DNA of 64,000 nt from Candidatus Rhodoferax odensensis (GTDB taxonomy: Bacteria > Pseudomonadota > Gammaproteobacteria > Burkholderiales > Burkholderiaceae_C). Every line of letters starts with the position of its first letter. The stretch's first letter is position 1. The notes beneath the pieces are model-generated. The model did no database searches and was not told the origin of the DNA. It saw nothing but the letters and a program-made list of their open reading frames with translations. The DNA lies in assembly GCA_016718405.1 (NCBI GenBank), contig JADKDJ010000004.1, positions 186,001 to 250,000 of the forward strand, given 5' to 3'. The position numbers were made by a program, and so were the translations under genes. This document shows, piece by piece, positions 53,087 to 64,000 of the stretch.

Positions 53087-53677
53087 ATGACGGACATTTC
53101 GGATACCCCCATCACCGAGACTGCGGTCGCGCCCGCGGCCAATCCGGATTTACGGTGGTACGTGGTGCACGCCTACTCCGGCATGGAGAAAGCGGTTGAG
53201 CGCAACATCACTGAGCGCATCAACCGCGCCGGCATGCAGGACAAGTTTGGCCGTATTCTGGTCCCCATGGAAGAGGTGGTTGAGATCAAGAACGGTCAGA
53301 AAAAGACCACCGAGCGCAAGTTCTTTCCGGGGTATGTTCTGGTCGAAATGATCATGGATGATGACACCTGGCACCTGGTGAAGCACACCAACAAAGTCAC
53401 GGGCTTCGTTGGGGGCGCCAAGAATCGACCCGCGCCGATCTCGGAAGCCGAGGTGATGAAGATCGTCAATCAGATGCAAGAGGGCACCGAGAAGCCCAGG
53501 CACAAGGTTGAGTTTGAAGTCGGGGAGTACGTTCGCGTTAAAGATGGCCCGTTCACCGATTTCAATGGATCGGTTGAGGATGTCAACTACGAGAAGAGCA
53601 AAGTGCGCGTGTCGGTCACCATTTTCGGTCGCCCGACGCCGGTGGAGTTGGAGTTCTCGCAAATCGAGAAGACCTGA
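53087..53677 (+). CDS. nusG: Transcription termination/antitermination protein NusG
   Basis: NusG binds RNA polymerase, suppresses pausing, couples to the ribosome and recruits Rho. The 196-residue protein starts MTDISDTPITE. The NGN domain carries RWYVVHAYSGMEKAVERN and FFPGYVLVEMIMDDDTWH, and the KOW domain carries VRVKDGPFTDFNGSVEDVN. ATG 53087 follows GGAG and is two bases after the secE stop. A 57-bp-period repeat follows its stop codon. Confidence 0.96.
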   Translation: MTDISDTPITETAVAPAANPDLRWYVVHAYSGMEKAVERNITERINRAGMQDKFGRILVPMEEVVEIKNGQKKTTERKFFPGYVLVEMIMDDDTWHLVKHTNKVTGFVGGAKNRPAPISEAEVMKIVNQMQEGTEKPRHKVEFEVGEYVRVKDGPFTDFNGSVEDVNYEKSKVRVSVTIFGRPTPVELEFSQIEKT

Positions 53678-53683
53678 TTGCGC

Positions 53684-53791
53684 GGGTCAGACCACTTGCG
53701 CTGCAACGTGCTCTGACCCCAACTAGATTTGAGATTTTGTGGGTCAGACCGCTTGCGCAGCAATGTGCTCTGACCCCAACTGATTAGAAGG
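53684..53791 (+). repeat. 57-bp-period tandem palindromic repeat, about 1.9 copies
   Basis: GGGTCAGACC begins at 53684 and again at 53741, exactly 57 bases apart, each followed by TGCTCTGACCCCAACT. It is the same element as at 7210-7370 and ends in almost the same words (CCCCAACTGATTAGAAGG). Each unit can fold through GGGTCAGA/TCTGACCC. It separates nusG from rplK. Confidence 0.85.
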
Positions 53792-53899
53792 TTCGCATTT
53801 CCCGACTCGGTGCGAACGTTGAAAGTGAGTCGTTAACCCCGGGGAGCCCGGGCCACCACGATTGGCGGCTTGAGCGTTATCACCCGCAAGGAGTAAAGC
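53791..53899 (+). promoter_or_regulatory. rplK (L11) mRNA leader
   Basis: GTTCGCA (53791-53797) and TGCGAAC (53811-53817) form a perfect 7-bp hairpin. Further on, GTTAACCCCGGGGAGCCCGG and ACCCGCAAGGAG resemble the leader of proteobacterial rplK-rplA, where L1 binds to repress its own synthesis. The match is from memory of the general pattern, so the L1 site is a candidate only. The AAGGAG is the rplK ribosome-binding site. Confidence 0.45.
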
Positions 53900-54331
53900 A
53901 TGGCGAAGAAAATCGTCGGTTTTGTCAAGCTGCAAGTGCCAGCTGGTAAGGCCAATCCATCACCACCGATCGGCCCGGCACTGGGTCAGCGCGGTTTGAA
54001 CATCATGGAGTTCTGCAAGGCATTCAATGCGCAGACCCAAGGTATCGAGCCTGGCCTGCCGTTGCCCGTGGTGATCACGGCGTTTGCCGACAAGAGCTTC
54101 ACCTTCATCATCAAGTCGCCGCCATCGTCGATTCTGATCAAGAAGGCGGTCAAGATCGATAAGGGCTCGCCGCGTCCGCATACCGACAAAGTCGGCAAGA
54201 TCACGCGCGCCCAGCTCGAAGAGATCGCCAAGACCAAGATGAAGGATCTGACTGCGGCCGACATGGACGCAGCCGTTCGTACCATCGCCGGCTCGGCCCG
54301 CTCGATGGGCGTGAATGTGGAGGGCGTATAA
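53900..54331 (+). CDS. rplK: 50S ribosomal protein L11
   Basis: L11 binds the GTPase-associated centre of 23S rRNA. The 143-residue protein starts MAKKIVGFVKLQVPAGKANP and has SPPIGPALGQRGLNIMEFC, KSPPSSILIKKA and SMGVNVEGV at the end, with typical length. AAGGAG lies six bases upstream. Its stop is directly followed by the rplA ATG. Confidence 0.97.
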   Translation: MAKKIVGFVKLQVPAGKANPSPPIGPALGQRGLNIMEFCKAFNAQTQGIEPGLPLPVVITAFADKSFTFIIKSPPSSILIKKAVKIDKGSPRPHTDKVGKITRAQLEEIAKTKMKDLTAADMDAAVRTIAGSARSMGVNVEGV

Positions 54332-55027
54332 ATGGCTCACCTGACCAAGAAACAAAAAGCCTTGCAAGGCAAGGTTGACAGCAACAAGCTGTACCCGTTG
54401 ACCGATGCGCTGGGCATCGTCAAAGAGTGCGCCAACGCCAAGTTCGATGAATCGATCGACGTGGCCGTGCAACTTGGCATCGACGCCAAGAAGTCGGACC
54501 AAGTTGTGCGTGGTGCTGTCGTGTTGCCCAACGGCACCGGCAAGACCAAGCGCGTTGCAGTGTTTGCACAAGGCGCCAAAGCTGAAGAAGCCAAGGCCGC
54601 AGGCGCAGACATCGTCGGCATGGACGACCTGGCTGCCATGGTCAAGGCTGGCGATATGCCTTTCGACGTGGTCATCGCCGCACCAGACGCCATGCGCGTC
54701 GTCGGAACCCTGGGTCAGATCCTGGGCCCGCGTGGTTTGATGCCTAACCCCAAGGTTGGCACGGTGACCCCGGATGTCGCAACCGCCGTTCGGAACGCCA
54801 AAGCGGGTCAGGTGCAGTTTCGCGTGGACAAGGCCGGCATCGTGCATTCGACGATTGGTCGCCGCTCTTTCGATACCGACAAGCTGCAAGCCAACTTGTC
54901 TGCGCTGATGGACGCCTTGACCAAAGCCAAGCCGGCAACCAGCAAGGGTGTCTATTTGAGAAAGATTGCGGTGTCGAGCACGATGGGTGTGGGTGTCCGG
55001 GTGGACATGCAAACCATCTCGGCGTAG
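54332..55027 (+). CDS. rplA: 50S ribosomal protein L1
   Basis: L1 forms the mobile stalk at the E site and can repress the L11-L1 operon. The 231-residue protein starts MAHLTKKQKALQGKVDSNKL and shows ESIDVAVQLGIDAKKSDQ, VRGAVVLPNGTGKTKRVAVF and GPRGLMPNPKVGTVT. It starts one base after the rplK stop, with no spacer. Confidence 0.97.
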   Translation: MAHLTKKQKALQGKVDSNKLYPLTDALGIVKECANAKFDESIDVAVQLGIDAKKSDQVVRGAVVLPNGTGKTKRVAVFAQGAKAEEAKAAGADIVGMDDLAAMVKAGDMPFDVVIAAPDAMRVVGTLGQILGPRGLMPNPKVGTVTPDVATAVRNAKAGQVQFRVDKAGIVHSTIGRRSFDTDKLQANLSALMDALTKAKPATSKGVYLRKIAVSSTMGVGVRVDMQTISA

Positions 55028-55299
55028 TCGCAAGAAGGATTTGGATCGCCCGCGAGGGTGGTTCGAAGTGGTGGGCTGCTTGGACCGCGAGGACTGAGCA
55101 GGTCATCCAAGACCGTTGGTGTGTGAACTGCAGCAATGCGGCAAGCACTTAATTGATAGGCCCAGGGATTGTCCGAGGCCCAAACCAACGCAGATGGCGA
55201 TCCCGCTGCAGATGGAATGTATTTCCGAAACAGTTGGTCGCTGCAATGTGGCGTGTCCAAAGGCAATTTGTCGATGGGCACAATTTGAAGGAGTAGACC
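55028..55299 (+). promoter_or_regulatory. rplJ (L10) mRNA leader region
   Basis: A 272-base gene-free spacer separates rplA from rplJ. In Proteobacteria this region carries a folded leader bound by L10-(L7/L12)4, which represses rplJ-rplL translation. Here it has normal composition and no supported ORF, but I did not identify the conserved kink-turn with confidence. It ends with AAGGAG before the TTG start of rplJ. Confidence 0.4.
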
Positions 55300-55827
55300 T
55301 TGAGTCTGAATCGCAGTGAGAAAGAAGCGGTCATCAACGATGTGACTGGCCTCGCCGCAAAAGCTCAAACGCTGGTGATGGCGGAATACCGCGGCATCAC
55401 GGTCGCTGACATGACCAAACTGCGCTCTTCCGCGCGCAGCAACGGTGTGAGCCTGAGTGTGTTGAAAAACACCTTGGCGCGCCGTGCTGTTGCCGGTAGC
55501 GGGTTTGAAGTCGCGTCCGATCTGATGACTGGTCCGCTGATCTATGGCTTCTCCGTCGACGCTGTGGCTGCTGCGCGAGTAGTAGCCGACTTCTCGAAGA
55601 CCAACGATAAGTTGGTGATTCGGGGTGGCGCGTACGGCGGCAAGGCACTGGATGTCAATGGCGTGAAGCAGTTGGCAAGCATCCCTTCCAAGGAAGTGCT
55701 GTTGGCGCAATTGCTGGGCTTGATGCAATCCCCGATCTCGCGCACAGCGCGCGTGCTCGCGGCCATCGCGGAGAAGAAGGGTGGCGGCGCTTCACAGGAA
55801 GCACCGGCCGAGGCAGTTGCAGCCTGA
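55300..55827 (+). CDS. rplJ: 50S ribosomal protein L10
   Basis: L10 anchors L7/L12 dimers to the ribosome stalk and represses its own mRNA. The 175-residue protein starts with TTG (SLNRSEKEAVINDV after the first residue), with AAGGAG eight bases upstream; no nearer ATG fits. Family segments include AEYRGITVADMTKLR, LKNTLARRAV and the C-terminal L7/L12-binding helix. A non-ATG start may lower translation. Confidence 0.96.
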   Translation: MSLNRSEKEAVINDVTGLAAKAQTLVMAEYRGITVADMTKLRSSARSNGVSLSVLKNTLARRAVAGSGFEVASDLMTGPLIYGFSVDAVAAARVVADFSKTNDKLVIRGGAYGGKALDVNGVKQLASIPSKEVLLAQLLGLMQSPISRTARVLAAIAEKKGGGASQEAPAEAVAA

Positions 55828-55920
55828 TGGCAGGCTGCCTGTAGCAATCAGAAGTGAAACATTGCGGGACAGTCATGAGCTTTGCGAAGCTTTGTCCCAA
55901 ACTAACTGTAGGAAATCAAA

Positions 55921-56295
55921 ATGGCATTCGATAAAGACGCATTTTTGACCGCGCTCGACAGCATGACGGTCATGGAACTCAACGATCTGGTGAAAGCCAT
56001 CGAAGAGAAGTTTGGCGTGAGCGCTGCCGCCATGGCCGCTCCCGCAGCCGGTGGCGGCGGTGCCGCTCCCGCTGCTGAAGAGAAGACTGAGTTCAACGTC
56101 GTGTTGCTCGAGGCAGGCGCCAACAAGGTGTCGGTCATCAAGGCTGTGCGCGAGATCACGGGCCTGGGTCTGAAGGAAGCCAAAGACCTGGTCGACGGCG
56201 CGCCCAAGAACGTCAAGGAAGGCATTGCCAAGGCTGACGCCGACGCTGCATTGAAGAAACTGGTGGAAGCCGGTGCCAAGGCTGAGCTGAAGTAA
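55921..56295 (+). CDS. rplL: 50S ribosomal protein L7/L12
   Basis: L7/L12 dimers recruit translation factors. The 124-residue protein has the N-terminal dimerisation domain (MAFDKDAFLTALDSMTVMEL), an Ala/Gly-rich hinge (AAPAAGGGGAAPAAEEK), and the C-terminal domain with EAGANKVSVIKAVREITG and GLGLKEAKDLVDGAP. It is followed by a structured spacer before rpoB. Confidence 0.97.
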   Translation: MAFDKDAFLTALDSMTVMELNDLVKAIEEKFGVSAAAMAAPAAGGGGAAPAAEEKTEFNVVLLEAGANKVSVIKAVREITGLGLKEAKDLVDGAPKNVKEGIAKADADAALKKLVEAGAKAELK

Positions 56296-56310
56296 TTCAT
56301 TTCCAGTCCA

Positions 56311-56342
56311 GGGCTGGGAGTTCCGAAAGGGGCTCCCAGCCT
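56311..56342 (+). terminator. Attenuator hairpin after rplL
   Basis: GGCTGGGAG (56312-56320) and CTCCCAGCC (56333-56341) form a perfect 9-bp stem with a 12-base loop, followed by TTTGCC. The short T-run suggests partial termination, as at the E. coli rplL-rpoB attenuator that lowers rpoBC expression. Confidence 0.6.
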
Positions 56343-56360
56343 TTGCCGCTTGTAAGAGCG

Positions 56361-56395
56361 CACTGAAAAACGAGCCACCCGCTCGTTTCTCAGTG
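56361..56395 (+). other. Long hairpin in the rplL-rpoB spacer, candidate RNase III site
   Basis: CACTGAAAAACGAGC and GCTCGTTTCTCAGTG pair over 15 positions with a single A-C mismatch and a 5-base loop. E. coli has an RNase III cleavage site in the same spacer, so RNA processing between rplL and rpoB is a reasonable inference. Confidence 0.5.
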
Positions 56396-56509
56396 TCTTC
56401 TGATCCCGACTGCAGAAGATGCCTTGGTTCGGGTTGCGCGCAAGGCGCAATCGTCCGCCAATGGTTGGTAGAGGCCAATCGCCAAGAGAATGGTTGAGAC
56501 ATCGTTGAA

Positions 56510-56534
56510 GCCTGCAAGGCCATGCCTTGCAGGC
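56510..56534 (+). other. Perfect 11-bp hairpin upstream of rpoB
   Basis: GCCTGCAAGGC (56510-56520) and GCCTTGCAGGC (56524-56534) form an uninterrupted stem with a 3-base loop (CAT), about 75 bases before the rpoB start. No T-tract follows. It may stabilise or regulate the rpoB mRNA. Confidence 0.5.
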
Positions 56535-56608
56535 GCCATCTGATGAGCGGCTCAATTTGCCAGTCGTCTAGGAACACTTGGTTCCTTTAGTCTTTGCCCG
56601 GAGATCAA

Positions 56609-60721
<4,113 letters not shown>

Positions 60722-60741
60722 GAACTGATTAAGGAAGTTTT

Positions 60742-63700
60742 ATGAAATCATTACTCGACCTGTTCAAGCAGTTCACCCCGGACGAGCACTTCAATGCCAT
60801 CAAGATTGGCATGGCCTCGCCAGAGAAGATTCGTTCCTGGTCCTTCGGTGAAGTGAAGAAGCCCGAGACCATCAACTACCGCACTTTCAAGCCGGAGCGC
60901 GATGGACTGTTCTGCGCCAAGATCTTTGGCCCGATCAAGGACTACGAATGCCTGTGCGGCAAATACAAGCGTCTCAAGCACCGCGGCGTGATCTGCGAGA
61001 AGTGCGGCGTGGAAGTTACGCAGACCAAGGTGCGCCGCGACCGCATGGGCCACATCGACCTGGCTGCGCCTTGCGCGCACATTTGGTTCCTCAAGTCCTT
61101 GCCTTCGCGCTTGGGCCTGGTGCTGGATATGACCCTGCGCGACATCGAACGCGTGCTGTACTTCGAAGCTTACGTGGTCACCGACCCGGGCATGACGCCG
61201 CTGAAGAAGTTCAGCATCATGTCGGAGGATGACTATGACGCCAAGTTCAAGGAGTACGGCGACGAGTTCCAGGCCAAGATGGGTGCCGAGGGTATCAAGG
61301 ACCTGCTGCAAAGCATTGATATCGATGGCTCGATCGAGAAGCTGCGCAACGACCTGACCGGCTCCGAACTGAAGATCAAGAAGAACGCCAAGCGTTTGAA
61401 GGTCTTGGAAGCGTTCAAGAAGTCCGGCATCAAACCTGAGTGGATGGTGCTAGACGTCTTGCCCGTGCTGCCGCCGGACCTGCGTCCCTTGGTGCCGCTG
61501 GACGGTGGCCGCTTTGCCACCTCCGATCTGAATGACTTGTACCGCCGCGTCATCAACCGCAACAGCCGCTTGCGCCGCTTGCTGGAGTTGAAGGCCCCCG
61601 AGATCATTGCGCGCAACGAAAAGCGCATGCTGCAGGAAGCCGTGGACAGCTTGCTGGACAACGGCCGTCGTGGCAAGGCCATGACTGGCGCCAACAAGCG
61701 TGCGCTCAAGTCCCTGGCCGACATGATCAAGGGCAAGAGCGGCCGCTTCCGCCAGAACTTGCTGGGCAAGCGTGTGGACTACTCGGGTCGTTCCGTGATT
61801 ACCGTTGGCCCAACCCTCAAGCTGCACCAGTGTGGCCTGCCCAAGCTGATGGCGCTTGAACTGTTCAAGCCCTTTATCTTTGCCCGCCTGGAAGCGATGG
61901 GCATTGCCACCACCATCAAGGCGGCCAAGAAGGAAGTCGAATCTGGCACGCCAGTGGTGTGGGACATCCTCGAAGAAGTCATCAAGGAACACCCGGTGAT
62001 GCTCAACCGCGCACCGACGCTGCACCGCCTGGGTATCCAGGCGTTTGAGCCGATCCTGATCGAAGGCAAGGCGATTCAACTGCATCCGCTCGTTTGCTCG
62101 GCCTTCAATGCCGACTTCGACGGCGACCAGATGGCTGTGCACGTGCCCTTGTCGGTGGAAGCCCAGATGGAAGCGCGCACCCTGATGCTGGCTTCCAACA
62201 ACGTGCTGTTCCCTGCCAACGGTGAACCCTCCATCGTTCCGTCGCAAGACGTGGTGTTGGGGCTGTACTACACCACGCGTGATCGCATCAATGGCAAGGG
62301 CGAAGGCCTGATCTTCTCCGACACGGGAGAGGTGCAACGGGCGTTCGACGCAGGGCAGGTGGAGTTGACGGCGCGCATCAACGTTCGTTTGACCGAGTAC
62401 ACCCGCAACAAAGCGACCGGCGAGCTGGTTCCCAGCACTAAGCTATGGGAGACCACGGCGGGCCGCGCGCTGTTGTCGGAGATCTTGCCCAAGGGGCTGC
62501 CATTCTCCAACATCAACAAGGCCCTTAAGAAGAAGGAAATCTCCAAGCTGATCAACGTGTCGTTTCGCAAATGCGGTCTCAAGGAGACGGTGATTTTTGC
62601 AGACAAGCTGTTGCAGTATGGATTCCGCTTGGCGACCAAGGCCGGTATCTCGATCTGCATCGACGACATGCTGGTGCCGCAGGAAAAGCACGGCATCATC
62701 GAGCGCGCCGAGAAGGAAGTCAAAGAGATCGCGCAGCAGTACACCTCGGGCCTGGTGACTGCGGGCGAACGCTACAACAAAGTGGTGGACATCTGGGGCA
62801 AGGCCGGTGACGAGGTCTCCAAGGTCATGATGGCCCAGTTGGCCAAGGAAAAGACCACCGACCGCCACGGCAACGAAGTCGATCAGGAATCCTTCAACTC
62901 GATCTACATGATGGCCGACTCCGGTGCGCGCGGCTCTGCCGCGCAGATTCGCCAGTTGGCCGGCATGCGTGGCCTGATGGCCAAGCCGGACGGCTCGATC
63001 ATCGAGACACCGATCACGGCGAACTTCCGTGAAGGGCTGAACGTGCTGCAATACTTCATTTCGACGCACGGTGCGCGAAAGGGTCTGGCTGACACGGCGC
63101 TCAAGACTGCCAACTCCGGCTACCTCACCCGCCGCCTGGTGGATGTGACGCAGGATCTGGTGGTGACCGAGCAGGACTGCGGCACGCATGAAGGCTCCTT
63201 GATGCGCGCCATCGTCGAAGGCGGCGAAGTGATCGAGTCCTTGCGTGACCGAATCCTGGGCCGCACTGCTGCCGAGGACGTGCTGCATCCGGAAAACCGC
63301 GCCGTGCTGGCCAAGGCGGGCGATATGTTCGACGAAGACGTTATCGAAGAGCTCGAAGCTGCCGGTGTGGACGAAGTCAAGGTTCGCACCGCGTTGACTT
63401 GCGAGACGCGCTTTGGTATCTGTGCCAAGTGCTACGGGCGTGACCTGGGTCGTGGCGGCTTGATCAACGGCGGTGAGGCGGTCGGCGTGATTGCGGCGCA
63501 GTCGATCGGCGAGCCGGGCACGCAGTTGACCATGCGCACCTTCCACATCGGCGGTGCTGCATCACGTGCTGCCATCGCGTCCAGCGTGGAGGCCAAATCC
63601 AACGGCAGCATTGGTTTCAACAGCACCATGCGGTATGTGACCAACAGCAAGAAGGAGTTGGTGGTGATTGCCCGTTCGGGCGAAATCATCATTCACGACG

Positions 63701-64000
63701 AACACGGTCGTGAGCGTGAGCGCCATAAAGTGCCGTACGGCGCGGTGCTCACTGTTAGCGCCGATCAGGTGATCAAGGCTGGTGCGATCTTGGCCAACTG
63801 GGATCCCTTGACTCGCCCGATCATTACCGAGTTTGCCGGCAAAGCGCACTTCGAGAACGTCGAAGAAGGCCTCACGGTGGCCAAGCAGTTGGACGAAGTT
63901 ACCGGTTTGTCGACCTTGGTCGTCATCGATCCGAAGCGACGCGGCTCGGCCAAGGTTGTGCGCCCGCAGGTGAAGCTGATCGATGCAGCCGGCAACGAAG
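60742..64000 (+). CDS. rpoC: DNA-directed RNA polymerase subunit beta', N-terminal part
   Basis: This is the beta-prime subunit, truncated by the window edge after 1086 codons. ATG 60742 follows AAGGAAG. The N-terminal zinc-binding CLCGKYKRLKHRGVICEKCG, the catalytic Mg2+ loop NADFDGD (456-462), the VMLNRAPTLHRLGIQAFEP segment, GARGSAAQIRQLAGMRGLM (bridge-helix region) and VIAAQSIGEPGTQLTMRTFH (trigger loop) are all present in one frame. The second zinc site (CGTHEG..C..CAKCYG) is also present. Confidence 0.98.
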   Translation, partial: MKSLLDLFKQFTPDEHFNAIKIGMASPEKIRSWSFGEVKKPETINYRTFKPERDGLFCAKIFGPIKDYECLCGKYKRLKHRGVICEKCGVEVTQTKVRRDRMGHIDLAAPCAHIWFLKSLPSRLGLVLDMTLRDIERVLYFEAYVVTDPGMTPLKKFSIMSEDDYDAKFKEYGDEFQAKMGAEGIKDLLQSIDIDGSIEKLRNDLTGSELKIKKNAKRLKVLEAFKKSGIKPEWMVLDVLPVLPPDLRPLVPLDGGRFATSDLNDLYRRVINRNSRLRRLLELKAPEIIARNEKRMLQEAVDSLLDNGRRGKAMTGANKRALKSLADMIKGKSGRFRQNLLGKRVDYSGRSVITVGPTLKLHQCGLPKLMALELFKPFIFARLEAMGIATTIKAAKKEVESGTPVVWDILEEVIKEHPVMLNRAPTLHRLGIQAFEPILIEGKAIQLHPLVCSAFNADFDGDQMAVHVPLSVEAQMEARTLMLASNNVLFPANGEPSIVPSQDVVLGLYYTTRDRINGKGEGLIFSDTGEVQRAFDAGQVELTARINVRLTEYTRNKATGELVPSTKLWETTAGRALLSEILPKGLPFSNINKALKKKEISKLINVSFRKCGLKETVIFADKLLQYGFRLATKAGISICIDDMLVPQEKHGIIERAEKEVKEIAQQYTSGLVTAGERYNKVVDIWGKAGDEVSKVMMAQLAKEKTTDRHGNEVDQESFNSIYMMADSGARGSAAQIRQLAGMRGLMAKPDGSIIETPITANFREGLNVLQYFISTHGARKGLADTALKTANSGYLTRRLVDVTQDLVVTEQDCGTHEGSLMRAIVEGGEVIESLRDRILGRTAAEDVLHPENRAVLAKAGDMFDEDVIEELEAAGVDEVKVRTALTCETRFGICAKCYGRDLGRGGLINGGEAVGVIAAQSIGEPGTQLTMRTFHIGGAASRAAIASSVEAKSNGSIGFNSTMRYVTNSKKELVVIARSGEIIIHDEHGRERERHKVPYGAVLTVSADQVIKAGAILANWDPLTRPIITEFAGKAHFENVEEGLTVAKQLDEVTGLSTLVVIDPKRRGSAKVVRPQVKLIDAAGNE

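Noticed and set aside
62571..62810. Small ORF inside rpoC suggesting a frameshift in rpoC
   Set aside because: The rpoC frame stays open and in register on both sides (NADFDGD at 62107-62127 and VIAAQSIGEPG near 63487), so this is only a shadow frame.

Overview
The window reads as a 64-kb chromosomal segment of a betaproteobacterium of the order Burkholderiales, most likely family Comamonadaceae (Rhodoferax/Polaromonas-like). This placement is an inference from gene order (argS-SPOR-dsbA; lptA-lptB-rpoN; rpe-gph-trpEG..DC-ung; tRNAs-tuf-tRNA-secE-nusG-rplKAJL-rpoBC), high GC content and repeat families. No search was run. I saw no prophage, insertion sequence, CRISPR array or rRNA operon.

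Layout. Positions 1-5.4 kb hold a truncated PQQ-type sugar dehydrogenase, a GNAT acetyltransferase, the potassium transporter kup, an M14 peptidase, a LysR regulator and a PsiF-repeat protein. Positions 5.5-16.9 kb hold argS, a SPOR protein and dsbA, then a large GGDEF/EAL protein, lptA-lptB, rpoN, a THUMP methyltransferase and an unpaired PIN protein. Positions 16.9-25.5 kb hold a penicillin-acylase relative, a DUF418 membrane protein, a glutamate-synthase-like FMN protein, a DsbA-fold isomerase, a metallophosphoesterase and a SEC-C protein. A 475-base block of nearly pure C follows and looks like a sequencing or assembly artefact. Positions 26-34.8 kb are accessory: an ArsR/SRPBCC operon, an NTF2-like protein, LysR with an NAD(P)-dependent epimerase, an Acg-type oxidoreductase, pncC-pgpA and small proteins. 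Positions 34.9-42.9 kb hold apaG, a Gcr-type membrane protein and thiL, then rpe, a second GGDEF/EAL protein and gph. Positions 43.7-50.8 kb hold the tryptophan operon with a leader peptide, and ung. From 50.9 kb to the end lies the tRNA-tuf-secE-nusG-ribosomal protein-RNA polymerase cluster, with rpoC cut off by the window edge.

How the genes work together. The last 13 kb encode core translation and transcription machinery in one direction, with spacer RNA structures that probably set the ratio of L7/L12 to RNA polymerase. The trp operon makes indole-glycerol phosphate from chorismate (trpE, G, D, C). It carries a Trp-Pro-Trp leader peptide upstream, and a 48-residue membrane ORF with three consecutive Trp codons sits between trpD and trpC. 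Two multi-domain cyclic-di-GMP proteins imply second-messenger control.

Data quality. Three genes (an SRPBCC gene, a lysE-family gene and tuf) each carry a single-base indel. Together with the poly-C block this suggests residual consensus errors, so broken genes here should be checked against reads before biological meaning is assigned. The most distinctive sequence features are a 57-bp-period palindromic tandem repeat at two distant sites, the trp leader and WWW ORF, and several start codons placed 6-7 nt after a -10-like hexamer without a Shine-Dalgarno sequence.
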